Positions 15,971 through 23,943 of a stretch of 24,688 nucleotides of DNA are shown piece after piece. Source of the stretch: Pedosphaera sp. (GTDB lineage Bacteria; Verrucomicrobiota; Verrucomicrobiia; Limisphaerales; UBA9464); assembly GCA_009695405.1 (NCBI GenBank), contig SIAZ01000015.1, forward strand, positions 1 through 24,688, read 5' to 3'. The first letter of the stretch is position 1, and every line of letters starts with the position of its first letter. Below the pieces are notes generated by a model that was not told the DNA's origin, did not search any database, and saw only the letters and a program-made list of their open reading frames with translations. The position numbers and the translations under genes were made by a program.

Positions 15971-17095
15971 ATGTCTATCATCGATTTTTTAATTCCGCCG
16001 AGTGAAGTCAGTCGCCGCAGCGGTCCACACGATAAAATTGTTCTCTCGAGTCGTGTGCGGCTTGCGCGGAATTTGCGTAGTATTCCCTTTCCTAGTCACT
16101 CAAAAAAGGCCGATCGACTCAAGGCATTTGAAGCCTTGATGCCGGTTGTGCGGGGGTTGGGTCAAATGGGGCCTACCGCGTTTTCGGAGTCGATGGATAA
16201 ATTGCCTGCCCTTGAAAAGCAGTTGTTAGTCGAACGACACTTGATTAGTCGCGAACATGCCGCCAAGAACGCGGGGAGTGGTATCGTTCTAAACCGAGAG
16301 GAAAGCGTCTGTGTTATGGTCAATGAGGAAGATCATTTGCGCATGCAGGCCTTGCAACCGGGGTTACAGTTGCGACAGGCGTGGATGATCATTGACGGAG
16401 TGGATTCAGCACTTCAGGAGACAATTGAATTCGCTTTTGCGGAAAAGTACGGATTCCTTACTGCTTGCCCGACGAATCTTGGGACAGGTATCCGAGTGAG
16501 TGCCATGTTGCACCTTCCAGGGTTGGTGCTTGCCGAACAAATTAACCAGATCATTCAAGCGGTAAATAAGTTAGGACTGGCTGTTCGCGGCCTTTACGGG
16601 GAAGGGACGGAGGCTTTGGGTAATATTTTCCAAGTGTCCAATCAAATGACCTTGGGCGAGACTGAAAACGACATTGTTGAGCGTATTAACAAAGTGCTAC
16701 TTCAGATTATTGAACACGAAGAGAATGCGCGATTGGCTCAGTTGGAGAAGAAGCCGGCGGTGCTTTTAAATCATATCGGTCGTGCCTATGGTGTCTTAGG
16801 AAATGCGTGGAGTATTTCCTCCAAGGAAGCGCTAAATTTGCTAAGTTTTATGCGCTTGGGGATTGATATTGGATTGTTTCGCGAGACCCCAAAGGCCTTG
16901 GTCGACGAATTATTTCTTCGCAGTCAACCGGCCCATTTGCAGTTAGCCCATCCGTTGCGAGAAAAGTTGGGATCGGATGATCGAGATTTGTTCCGAGCAG
17001 AGATGTTGCGGGAACGGATTGCGGGCTTCCCCAAGCCAGATGCGTCGTCTTTAAGGGGAAGCGGCGGTCCTGTTTCGGATAAGGGGGAGATTTAA
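15971..17095 (+). CDS. mcsB: Protein arginine kinase McsB
   Basis: The 374-residue product is an ATP:guanido phosphotransferase domain protein of McsB type (B. subtilis McsB is 363). McsB phosphorylates arginine side chains, which marks proteins for ClpCP in Firmicutes. Visible signatures are VLSSRVRLARNLRSIPFP near residue 25 (ATP-binding arginines), SREHAAK, VMVNEEDHLR, CPTNLGTGIRVS with the reactive-site Cys near 166, and RGLYGEGTEALGNIFQVSNQ near 212. RDLFRA at residues 338-343 matches the RDxxRA phospho-arginine binding motif used for allosteric activation in Firmicutes McsB, so the regulatory pocket seems kept. It follows mcsA by 40 bp. No ctsR, clpC or clpP lies in the window, unlike the Bacillus operon. 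Confidence 0.95.
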   Translation: MSIIDFLIPPSEVSRRSGPHDKIVLSSRVRLARNLRSIPFPSHSKKADRLKAFEALMPVVRGLGQMGPTAFSESMDKLPALEKQLLVERHLISREHAAKNAGSGIVLNREESVCVMVNEEDHLRMQALQPGLQLRQAWMIIDGVDSALQETIEFAFAEKYGFLTACPTNLGTGIRVSAMLHLPGLVLAEQINQIIQAVNKLGLAVRGLYGEGTEALGNIFQVSNQMTLGETENDIVERINKVLLQIIEHEENARLAQLEKKPAVLLNHIGRAYGVLGNAWSISSKEALNLLSFMRLGIDIGLFRETPKALVDELFLRSQPAHLQLAHPLREKLGSDDRDLFRAEMLRERIAGFPKPDASSLRGSGGPVSDKGEI

Positions 17096-17165
17096 TGGGG
17101 CGTAGGGTTATCTCAGTCCTGAGACCCTGAGCCTATAGTACGTTGAAAATAGAGCAAAGGCACCG

Positions 17166-17915
17166 GTGAAACAGCGACTGGATCAGGCGTTAGTGGATCG
17201 AGGTCTTTGCGAAACTCGGACACAAGCGCAGAAGCGAGTGATGGCAGGTCAGGTGCGTTTGAATGGCCACCCGGCACTGAAATCAAGTGATACTGTGCGT
17301 GAGGGAGATCAAGTTGAGCTTCTTACTTCGGACCGCTATGTGTCACGCGGAGGGCATAAATTGGAATATGCCCTGAAGTTTTTTGACGTTGATCCCAGCG
17401 GATTGTGCTGCGCGGATATTGGTGCGAGCACCGGTGGATTTACCGATTGTCTTCTTCAACACGGAGCCTTGAGAGTTTATGCAATTGATGTTGGGCACGG
17501 ACAGTTAGCATGGCGTTTGCGGCAGGACCCGAGAGTCGTGGTACTGGAGCGAACCAATGCCCGGCATTTGACATCGAATCTCTTTGGAGCGGAGAAGTTG
17601 TTTTTTGATCTGATCGTGGCGGATTGTTCTTTCATTAGTTTGCGGTTGATATTACCGGCGGCGGTTCCGTTTTTGCGCTTAGGAGGGCGGATTTTGGCAT
17701 TGGTGAAACCTCAATTTGAAGCAGGGCGCGAGGCCGTTGATAAGGGAGCCGGAGTGATAACGGATCCCGATATTCACGCGGAGGTTCTCCGAGATCTGGA
17801 GTTGTTTGTCGGCTCAAACCTGCCAGAACTTCAGTGGGCAGGCGTTACCGAATCGCCCTTGCTTGGGCCTGCGGGCAATAAGGAGTTCTTGGCCGAACTA
17901 CGGAAGAGACAATGA
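17166..17915 (+). CDS. tlyA: TlyA-family rRNA methyltransferase (S4 + FtsJ-like domains)
   Basis: The 249-residue product has an N-terminal S4 RNA-binding domain (QRLDQALVDRGL, TRTQAQKRVMAGQVRLNG) and a Rossmann methyltransferase domain. That domain contains SRGGHKLEYAL (first catalytic Lys), DIGASTGGFTDCLL (SAM loop), VADCSFISL (catalytic Asp) and ALVKPQFEAG (second Lys and Glu). This is the TlyA family, called 16S/23S rRNA (cytidine-2'-O)-methyltransferase or, historically, hemolysin A. Length is close to the family norm of 245-270. The GTG start at 17166 is supported by AAAGG five bases upstream and by the alignment of the S4 domain. Its stop overlaps the nadK start in ATGA, so the two are probably translationally coupled. 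It is 70 bp from mcsB. Confidence 0.94.
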   Translation: MKQRLDQALVDRGLCETRTQAQKRVMAGQVRLNGHPALKSSDTVREGDQVELLTSDRYVSRGGHKLEYALKFFDVDPSGLCCADIGASTGGFTDCLLQHGALRVYAIDVGHGQLAWRLRQDPRVVVLERTNARHLTSNLFGAEKLFFDLIVADCSFISLRLILPAAVPFLRLGGRILALVKPQFEAGREAVDKGAGVITDPDIHAEVLRDLELFVGSNLPELQWAGVTESPLLGPAGNKEFLAELRKRQ

Positions 17916-18796
17916 AGGAAATCGCTGATTCCATTCAAAGGGTGGGCTTAGTTGCAAATCCAGAAAAGCCACGGATCGCCGCAGTGGTGCGCCGTGCTTG
18001 CGTCTATCTGACTGAAATGGGCCGAAGTGTGTGTTGTGATACTGCGACTGCCGCTCTTGTGGGCAGTGAAATAGAGACATCGCTCGATGTCGCTTCCGTA
18101 GCCAATTGCTGTGATCTGATTTTGGTCTTTGGCGGTGATGGCACAATGCTGCGCATCGCCCGTCAAGCGGCAGGGCGCTCGGTTTCAATCTTAGGTGTGA
18201 ATGCTGGGCACTTGGGTTTTCTCACCACGATCAAGGCAGGTGAATTGACTCAGGGATTAGCTGGAATTCTGCGGGGAGAATTTGAGATTGAAGAGAGGGT
18301 CTTGCTTGAAGCGACTATAAATCAGGGCGGAACCCAAACGACCCAGACCGCTCTTAATGACTTTGTGCTTAGTCGAGGGGCGGCCTCCCGACTGATCGAG
18401 GTGGAGGTGGAGGTCAACGGCGAGTTGCTCACTCGCTATCGATGCGATGGATTGATTGCCAGTTCACCGACCGGGTCCACATCTTATTCCTTGGCGGCGG
18501 GTGGAGCCATTGTGAGCCCCGATGCTGAGGTGCTCACCTTGACCCCCATTTGCCCACACACCTTGTCCATCAGGCCTGTGGTAGTAAGTCTGAATGCCGT
18601 AGTTAAGGTGACGCTTCTGAGCCGTCGTCAGATGGCTATTGTCGCGGCGGATGGGCAGCAGCAGACCAATCTGACGGGTGGCGATACGCTAATTATCCGG
18701 CGAAGTTCCAAGACTGTTCGTTTGCTTCGCCCTTTTAAAACTACGTTTTTTAGTACTTTACGCGCCAAGTTCGGATGGAATGGAAGTAATCTTTAG
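17912..18796 (+). CDS. nadK: NAD kinase
   Basis: The 294-residue product is an ATP/polyphosphate-dependent NAD kinase that makes NADP. Signatures are VGLVANPEKP at the start (beta-1), LILVFGGDGTMLRIAR (the GGDGT active-site motif) near residue 70, GVNAGHLGFLT, ALNDFVLSRG near 148, DGLIASSPTGSTSYSLAAGG near 185, and LSIRPVVV with the later AADGQQ segment. All catalytic landmarks are present and the length is typical. The start overlaps tlyA by 4 bp (ATGA), a common sign of coupled translation. Gene order tlyA then nadK recurs in many bacteria. It converges with the EVE-domain gene 41 bp downstream. Confidence 0.96.
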   Translation: MKEIADSIQRVGLVANPEKPRIAAVVRRACVYLTEMGRSVCCDTATAALVGSEIETSLDVASVANCCDLILVFGGDGTMLRIARQAAGRSVSILGVNAGHLGFLTTIKAGELTQGLAGILRGEFEIEERVLLEATINQGGTQTTQTALNDFVLSRGAASRLIEVEVEVNGELLTRYRCDGLIASSPTGSTSYSLAAGGAIVSPDAEVLTLTPICPHTLSIRPVVVSLNAVVKVTLLSRRQMAIVAADGQQQTNLTGGDTLIIRRSSKTVRLLRPFKTTFFSTLRAKFGWNGSNL

Positions 18797-18837
18797 TTCG
18801 AGTCAAACGAACCACTAAGACCTGTCTTACTTCTGCC

Positions 18838-19263
18838 TCACTTACCTCCAACAAAATGGGAAAGGGACACAATACGGTCAAAAACCGCCTTTTCTAAGGG
18901 CATCACGCTGAGTCTGCTTTGACGGATTAAGGGCATATTCCCAGTCACTGCGTCTGCTTTTAAAGTCTCCAGACTTACAGGGTGCAAAAAAGTTTCCAAC
19001 GCGGCGATATCCACTGCGGTCCAGTCTCTCTCAGTAGCCGTGGGATCTGGGTAGGCTTCCCGCACCACGGTGGCGATACCTACGACTTGTTTGCCTGTGA
19101 CACTATGATAATAGAGAACAGAATCGCCGACGCTCATTGCCCTTAAACTGAGGCGGGCTTGAAAGTTTCGAACCCCGGTCCATGCGGTCTGGCCGTCGGT
19201 CAACAACTGTGACCACGGATAAGCCTCAGGTTCTTGTTTCACTAACCAGTGTTGTTTAGACAT
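18838..19263 (-). CDS. EVE domain protein
   Basis: The 141-residue product is almost entirely an EVE domain (PUA/YTH-like superfamily). It has QHWLVKQEPEAYPWSQL at the N-terminus, then TGVRNFQARLSLRAMSVGD and VLYYHSV, IATVVREAYPDPTA, and PLIRQSRLSVMPL near the C-terminus. EVE domains have an aromatic pocket thought to bind modified bases in DNA or RNA; the cellular role of stand-alone bacterial members is unclear. The frame is open 27 codons further upstream to 19344, but that part (RRFRLTALQTCGDTDPL) does not belong to the domain and would overlap ligA, so ATG 19263 is chosen. It diverges from ligA, with 46 bp between starts if ligA begins at 19310. Confidence 0.9.
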   Translation of the reverse strand: MSKQHWLVKQEPEAYPWSQLLTDGQTAWTGVRNFQARLSLRAMSVGDSVLYYHSVTGKQVVGIATVVREAYPDPTATERDWTAVDIAALETFLHPVSLETLKADAVTGNMPLIRQSRLSVMPLEKAVFDRIVSLSHFVGGK

Positions 19264-19309
19264 AGTGACAGACTGAAGGGGATCTGTATCCCCGCAAGTC
19301 TGCAACGCT

Positions 19310-21805
19310 GTGAGTCGAAATCTCCTCAACAAATCGAGTATCATTCGGCTTCAAGCCAACTCAGGAAAAGTTCAACATCCTTGGGTGTCTCAAGACGAAC
19401 AAAGCCGTTATGTTGGGTTGATTGAGCAAATCCGTGCCTGTGATCATGCTTACTATGTGCTTTCGACCCCGACGATCAGCGACTTCGAATATGATCTTCT
19501 CTATCGTGACTTGCTCGAATTGGAGGCGGCGAACCCTGACTGGGTGACTCTGGATTCACCGAGTCAAAAAATCGGTGGAACTCCCAGTGCAGAGTTTGCG
19601 CGGATAGATCATTTGAGACCGATGCAATCGTTGGAGAAGGTCGAGGTCTCCAAATTTCCCGACTCGAAGATGGAACCTAATCGAGAGAAGCGGAGTCGTG
19701 AGCAAGATGAGGCAACCTTGGAGAAGTTGACGTCGTGGGAAGTGGGAATTCGAAAACAGGTGGGGCGCGATTCTGTTCCGCTGATTATGGAGCCTAAAGT
19801 GGATGGGGTTTCGGTGAGTGTGCATTATCGTTTTGGCAAACTTGTCCTTGGGGTGACCCGAGGCGATGGGCAGAAGGGGGATGATATCACCGCCAATATT
19901 AAAACCGTGCGATCGATTCCCTTGGAATTAAATTTAATCAATCCGCCCGCTTTGTTGGAGATCCGAGGCGAAGCCTATATGACTTTGGAGGATTTCAAGG
20001 CGATGAATACGGGCTTGGTAGTAGATGGAGAGAAGGCCGCTCCAAATCCGCGTAATGCGACTTCAGGAGCCTTAAAGCAACTCGATTGGCGAGTCACAGC
20101 GCAACGCCCTATTCGAGCAGTCTTTTATGCTGTTGGCGCTTGTGAGGGCATTCGTTTTGAGAGTCATTCGGAAATGCTTGAGCGATTTGCTGAGATGGGA
20201 TTGCCCATCCAAAAGATCTGGTGGCGTTTTGCTAATATGGACTCGCTGTTGGCCGTATACCGAAGCGAGGTGGTTGCTGGCTATCAGGATGAGCACGATT
20301 TGCGCGGACGATTGTCTTATGAGATCGACGGGGTGGTAATCAAAGTGGACGCCTTTGCAGATCTGGACTGTATTGAAGACAAGCGGCGGGTTCCGGGCTT
20401 TGCTATCGTCCACAAGCCGATTCCTTGGATTACCCCAGCTGAAACCGTGCTGCGGGCCATTACCGTGCAAGTGGGTCGTACGGGAGTGCTCACTCCAGTG
20501 GCAGAATTAGATCCGGTTTTTGTGCAAGGATCGACCATTGCCCGCGCCACATTGCATAATGAGGATGAGATTCGTCGGAAGGATATCCGCATCGGCGATA
20601 CTGTGGTGGTGCGTAAGGCGGGGATGGTGATTCCCGAGGTGTCGGAGGTCCTCCGTTTGCGACGTCCGGAGGGGACAGTCTGTTTTGATCTCGTGGAGCA
20701 TTTAGAAGGTAAATGCCCTTCGTGTAAGGGGCCAATTATGCGGGAGAAAACCTCCGACGGACTAACTGATGAAGTGGCATGGCGCTGTCCTAATCATCAG
20801 GGATGTCCCGCTCAGAAGACGGCCCGCCTTAATTATTTTGCACATCGTCGTGCCCTCGATATCGAGTCCTTGGGGGAAACAGTCGCCGAAGCATTGGTAG
20901 GGAATGGCTGGGTCAACGAGCCTTTGGATCTTTTTGACCTGACCGTGGAGCGATTTGGGACATTAAATTTGGGCACTGAGACGGACCCTCGGATCTTTGG
21001 AGAGAAGAATGCGGCGAAGGTGATTGATGCGGTGACCCGTGCCCGAGAGCAACCCCTTCATCGATGGCTGATTGCCTTGGGTATTTCTGGTGTAGGCGAA
21101 GTGATGGCTCTCGAAATTGCTCGTCTCCACCTTGATCTAGCCGCAGTGGCGAGTTCAGAAATCCTCAATGGCATCGGGCGTTTCAAGGAGTTGCAAAACT
21201 TGATTGGATCAAAGTCAGCAGCGGAATTGCAGCCAACGCTTTGGGAAAAAGAAGAGCGACGATTGATGATTGAAACTTGTAAAGCGGAGATGGGAATTGT
21301 GGGGGATCGGTTAGTGGAACTTGGAGCCGCAGAAATGAGTGTGACTTGGTCGAAATTGCGAAAAAAGAAAAGTTCGGCTGTCCCTGAATATTTACCAAAG
21401 ATCGAGTTTGTTGCGGCTGCAGCGATGAAGGAGTTTCTGTCATCTGAAGTTGGATGTCGGATACTAATTCGAATGAGAGAGTTAGGGATTCGACCGATAT
21501 CAGAGAGCCGTTTATCCGGATCGGAGGAGGGGCTATTAAAGGGGAAGATTTTCGTTTTAACCGGTACCCTATTGGGAATGGCCCGGGATGAAGCGTCTCG
21601 AAGGATTCGAGAATTAGGAGGTAAGGTGATGGGATCAGTGAGTGGGAAAACTGATTATTTGATTGCGGGTGACAGTGCCGGATCGAAGTTAGAGAAAGCG
21701 AGGGAATTAGGTGTCCCCATTATTGATGAAGCCGGATTACTGCAGTTGCTAGAGGGGGGCCCTAGTGTCGAAAAGACGGCATCCACTGTGTCGAGCCCAG
21801 AGTAA
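19310..21805 (+). CDS. ligA: NAD-dependent DNA ligase LigA, enlarged
   Basis: LigA seals nicks in replication and repair. The domains are complete and in order: domain Ia (HAYYVLSTPTISDFEYDLLYRDL); adenylation with EPKVDGVSVSV, where K163 is the AMP-accepting Lys; TRGDGQKGDDIT; the OB fold near VQVGRTGVLTPVAEL; a Cys4 zinc finger (CPSC near 469, RCPNHQGC near 491); helix-hairpin-helix repeats; and a C-terminal BRCT (LKGKIFVLTGTLLG from about 743, SGKTDYLIAGDSAGSKLEKARELG). At 831 residues it is about 160 longer than E. coli LigA (671). The extra length lies in the N-terminus, a 25-residue charged insert before KVDG, and about 75-80 residues inside the HhH region. The start is uncertain: GTG 19310 gives the listed frame and GTG 19385 would trim 25 residues not expected in the family. 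No clear Shine-Dalgarno site supports either. Confidence 0.95.
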   Translation: MSRNLLNKSSIIRLQANSGKVQHPWVSQDEQSRYVGLIEQIRACDHAYYVLSTPTISDFEYDLLYRDLLELEAANPDWVTLDSPSQKIGGTPSAEFARIDHLRPMQSLEKVEVSKFPDSKMEPNREKRSREQDEATLEKLTSWEVGIRKQVGRDSVPLIMEPKVDGVSVSVHYRFGKLVLGVTRGDGQKGDDITANIKTVRSIPLELNLINPPALLEIRGEAYMTLEDFKAMNTGLVVDGEKAAPNPRNATSGALKQLDWRVTAQRPIRAVFYAVGACEGIRFESHSEMLERFAEMGLPIQKIWWRFANMDSLLAVYRSEVVAGYQDEHDLRGRLSYEIDGVVIKVDAFADLDCIEDKRRVPGFAIVHKPIPWITPAETVLRAITVQVGRTGVLTPVAELDPVFVQGSTIARATLHNEDEIRRKDIRIGDTVVVRKAGMVIPEVSEVLRLRRPEGTVCFDLVEHLEGKCPSCKGPIMREKTSDGLTDEVAWRCPNHQGCPAQKTARLNYFAHRRALDIESLGETVAEALVGNGWVNEPLDLFDLTVERFGTLNLGTETDPRIFGEKNAAKVIDAVTRAREQPLHRWLIALGISGVGEVMALEIARLHLDLAAVASSEILNGIGRFKELQNLIGSKSAAELQPTLWEKEERRLMIETCKAEMGIVGDRLVELGAAEMSVTWSKLRKKKSSAVPEYLPKIEFVAAAAMKEFLSSEVGCRILIRMRELGIRPISESRLSGSEEGLLKGKIFVLTGTLLGMARDEASRRIRELGGKVMGSVSGKTDYLIAGDSAGSKLEKARELGVPIIDEAGLLQLLEGGPSVEKTASTVSSPE

Positions 21806-21894
21806 CTAGAAAAACTCTACGGCATCAGGTCGGAGCGGTACGAAGGTGGGAAAATAAGTCGGTACAGATTAACCTGTTAGAACCAAGAGCGACG

Positions 21895-22230
21895 ATGAGC
21901 CAAGGGATTTCAGAGCGAGATTGGAAAATTTTCCGAGAGCTGTACACGATTGCTGAGGAGCGTTTGTGTGCGCGAATTTTGGCGGAAGCACGGGTGGAAA
22001 TAGACCGTGAAGGGACAACAGCCGAGCAGCGGTATCGAGAATTATTGGGAGTTATTGACTCAGGTATGGCGGATTTGGAGCGAGGATTTGATGCGGCGGG
22101 TCGTTCCGATGCCTTCAGTCAGCTCGTGATTATCCATCATCTGGGATTGTTGACCGGAAGCGAGCTACGACGATTTTCTGCAGAAACACTGGCCTATGTT
22201 GAAGCCTATGGGCCGATACCACCCGAGTAG
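21895..22230 (+). CDS. Small hypothetical protein
   Basis: The 111-residue product is charged and probably all-helical, with ERDWKIFRELYTIAEERLCARIL at the start (given here as two overlapping parts ERDWKIFRELY and AEERLCARIL) and SELRRFSAETLAYVEAYGPIP at the end. It has no signal peptide, no membrane segment and no motif I recognise. The single Cys and the absence of Cys/His pairs argue against a zinc finger. It lies 89 bp after ligA on the same strand and its coding appearance (even amino-acid usage, no overlapping better frame) suggests a real gene. Function unknown. Confidence 0.7.
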   Translation: MSQGISERDWKIFRELYTIAEERLCARILAEARVEIDREGTTAEQRYRELLGVIDSGMADLERGFDAAGRSDAFSQLVIIHHLGLLTGSELRRFSAETLAYVEAYGPIPPE

Positions 22231-22444
22231 TAAATGAGGCGACACAGGTTGACGAAAGAGACTGGGTCCAAACTCAATCACGTTTAGAACCCCAATTTGA
22301 ATAGGGAGCGGCAAGTTCGAACTGGAGAAAATGGTCGAATCGAATTTCTGTTCCTCTGCGCAGTGACCTCAGTGTGCAGCAATTTTTCTCTGATTCTTCT
22401 GTTTTCCATTTCATCTTTTATCGGAGTTATTGGATTCTTAAAAA
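22231..22444 (+). other. Leader region of the dehydrogenase gene
   Basis: Between the small hypothetical gene and the likely native ATG (22445) lie 214 bp. A frame continuous with the dehydrogenase crosses this stretch from TTG 22297, but its translation (LFLCAVTSVCSNFSLILLF and onward) does not resemble family members and would put an extra hydrophobic segment before the signal peptide. I regard it as untranslated. No clear promoter or hairpin was seen. Confidence 0.4.
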
Positions 22445-23943
22445 ATGCATCCCAAAGTCTTCGGTCAAAAAAAAGGTGGTCGACTTGGCTACTCCTTTTC
22501 TGGGCGGTGTGCGGGTTGGATGCGGTGCATGCTGGTCGTGCCGATTGGATGGGCGGCACGGTCCATGGCTCCCCTGAGCCACCCCCTAAAGTGCTGATTG
22601 AGCGTGTTTATCCGGTATTGGGTTTCCCGGATGCCGTTGAACTGCAGCACGAACCCGCCTCCGCCCGATGGTGGGTGCTAAGCCATAGTGGGCGGTTGGT
22701 CAGTTTTGCAGATCAACCGGAGGTGACTACCGTGCAAACGGCTTTGGAATTGCCCTTGATTTATCCGAAGATGATCCAAGCTCTTAGCTTTGCTTTGCAC
22801 CCTGATTTTGCCACTAACCGATTTGTTTTTGTCGTTTATACAGTGAACGACGCTCAAGAGGATGGGTCACGACTTAGCCGGTTTCGGATGATATCGATGA
22901 CTTCAACGCTCGTCGATCCCCTTTCTGAGAAAATTTTATTAACTTGGCGCTCGGGAGGCCATAACGGGAGTGCATTACGTTTTGGGTCCGACGGTTTTCT
23001 CTATATTTCCACCGGTGACGCCGGTTCACCTGAGCCGCCAGATCCGCTCAAGACCGGACAGAATCTGGATGATTTTTTAAGCTGTATTTTGAGGATTGAT
23101 CCTGACAAAGCCTCCGAGGGGCGAGCGTACTCGGTGCCCTCGGATAATCCTTTTGTGAAGCGTCAAAACGCACGTCCTGAGATATGGGCTTACGGATTTC
23201 GCAATCCTTGGCGGATGGGTTTTGGACCCGATGGAGCCCTGTGGGTTGGGGATGTGGGGTGGGAGTTATGGGAAACCATTCACCGTGTGACCTCAGGATA
23301 CAATGGGGGATGGAGTCGGATGGAAGGACCTCAAATTGTCTACGGTGAGATCCAACCTCCCACACCCGTACAGAGCCCAGTGAAATCGCTGCCGCACAGT
23401 GACTTTGCCAGCGTCACTGGGGGATGTTTTTATCGAGGAACAAATCTGCCTTGGATGTCAGGTGCCTTCGTCTATGGCGACTTTGAAACCGGTAAGATCT
23501 GGGCATTAGAGCAGGTGGATGTGCGCACGGTTTTGGATGAGGAACTTTGTGACACAGCTTTTAAAATTGTCACATTTGCTCCAGATTTAGCCGGTGAAGT
23601 GTATTTATTGGATTACGGCAAAGAAGGGGGGATTTACCGTTTAACCCCCAACCCAGTAACAGAGAAGCGCGGTACCTTTTCGCGTCGACTATCGAAAACG
23701 GGTCTCTTTGCGGACCTTCGTCTGCAAATGCCGGCGACGGGAGTTGTCGCTTACAGTATTGCAGCGGAAAAATGGTCGGATCAGGCGCAATCTCGACGTT
23801 GGTTGGCGGTACCTAGGGCAGGTGTGGTGAAACCCTTGATGGCTGCCGAATCCCAAGATCGTCGGTGGATTTTCCCTTCTGATTCGGTGTTGGTGAAAAC
23901 GCTTTCTATCGAACGGAATATTGGTGGTGCTAAGTCACTGTGA
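22297..23943 (+). CDS. PQQ-dependent sugar dehydrogenase-like domain: 5' part of an interrupted dehydrogenase/cytochrome gene
   Basis: The open frame encodes a six-bladed beta-propeller of the soluble glucose/sorbosone dehydrogenase family. It has RSGGHNGSALRFGSDGFLYISTGDAG near residue 218 (quoted here as SGGHNGSALRFG plus LYISTGDAG, with the catalytic-type His), AYGFRNPWRMGFGPDG near 300 with the conserved Arg, WVGDVGWELWE, and SGYNGGWSRMEG. Such enzymes oxidise sugars in the periplasm and pass electrons to cytochromes. The likely export signal KKRWSTWLLLFWAVCGLDAVHA has no start codon in this frame. ATG 22445 lies in the -1/+2 frame and joins it across an A8 tract (22467-22474). The frame ends at TGA 23941-23943 in mid-protein, and the cytochrome part resumes in the same frame directly after it. 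Probably non-functional as a full enzyme. Confidence 0.85.
   Translation: MNRERQVRTGENGRIEFLFLCAVTSVCSNFSLILLFSISSFIGVIGFLKNASQSLRSKKRWSTWLLLFWAVCGLDAVHAGRADWMGGTVHGSPEPPPKVLIERVYPVLGFPDAVELQHEPASARWWVLSHSGRLVSFADQPEVTTVQTALELPLIYPKMIQALSFALHPDFATNRFVFVVYTVNDAQEDGSRLSRFRMISMTSTLVDPLSEKILLTWRSGGHNGSALRFGSDGFLYISTGDAGSPEPPDPLKTGQNLDDFLSCILRIDPDKASEGRAYSVPSDNPFVKRQNARPEIWAYGFRNPWRMGFGPDGALWVGDVGWELWETIHRVTSGYNGGWSRMEGPQIVYGEIQPPTPVQSPVKSLPHSDFASVTGGCFYRGTNLPWMSGAFVYGDFETGKIWALEQVDVRTVLDEELCDTAFKIVTFAPDLAGEVYLLDYGKEGGIYRLTPNPVTEKRGTFSRRLSKTGLFADLRLQMPATGVVAYSIAAEKWSDQAQSRRWLAVPRAGVVKPLMAAESQDRRWIFPSDSVLVKTLSIERNIGGAKSL
22467..22474 (+). other. A8 homopolymer at the frame junction of the signal peptide
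   Basis: Eight consecutive A residues separate ATG 22445 (MHPKVFGQKK) from the signal-peptide frame (KRWSTWLLLFWAVC). Nine A's would join them into one standard Sec signal peptide ending V-H-A. The tract may be a deletion, a sequencing error or a slippage site. Confidence 0.6.

Noticed and set aside
18796..18812. GTTCG-loop-CGAAC hairpin between nadK and the EVE gene
   Set aside because: Only five base pairs, a seven-base loop and no T-run on either side, so I do not call a terminator.
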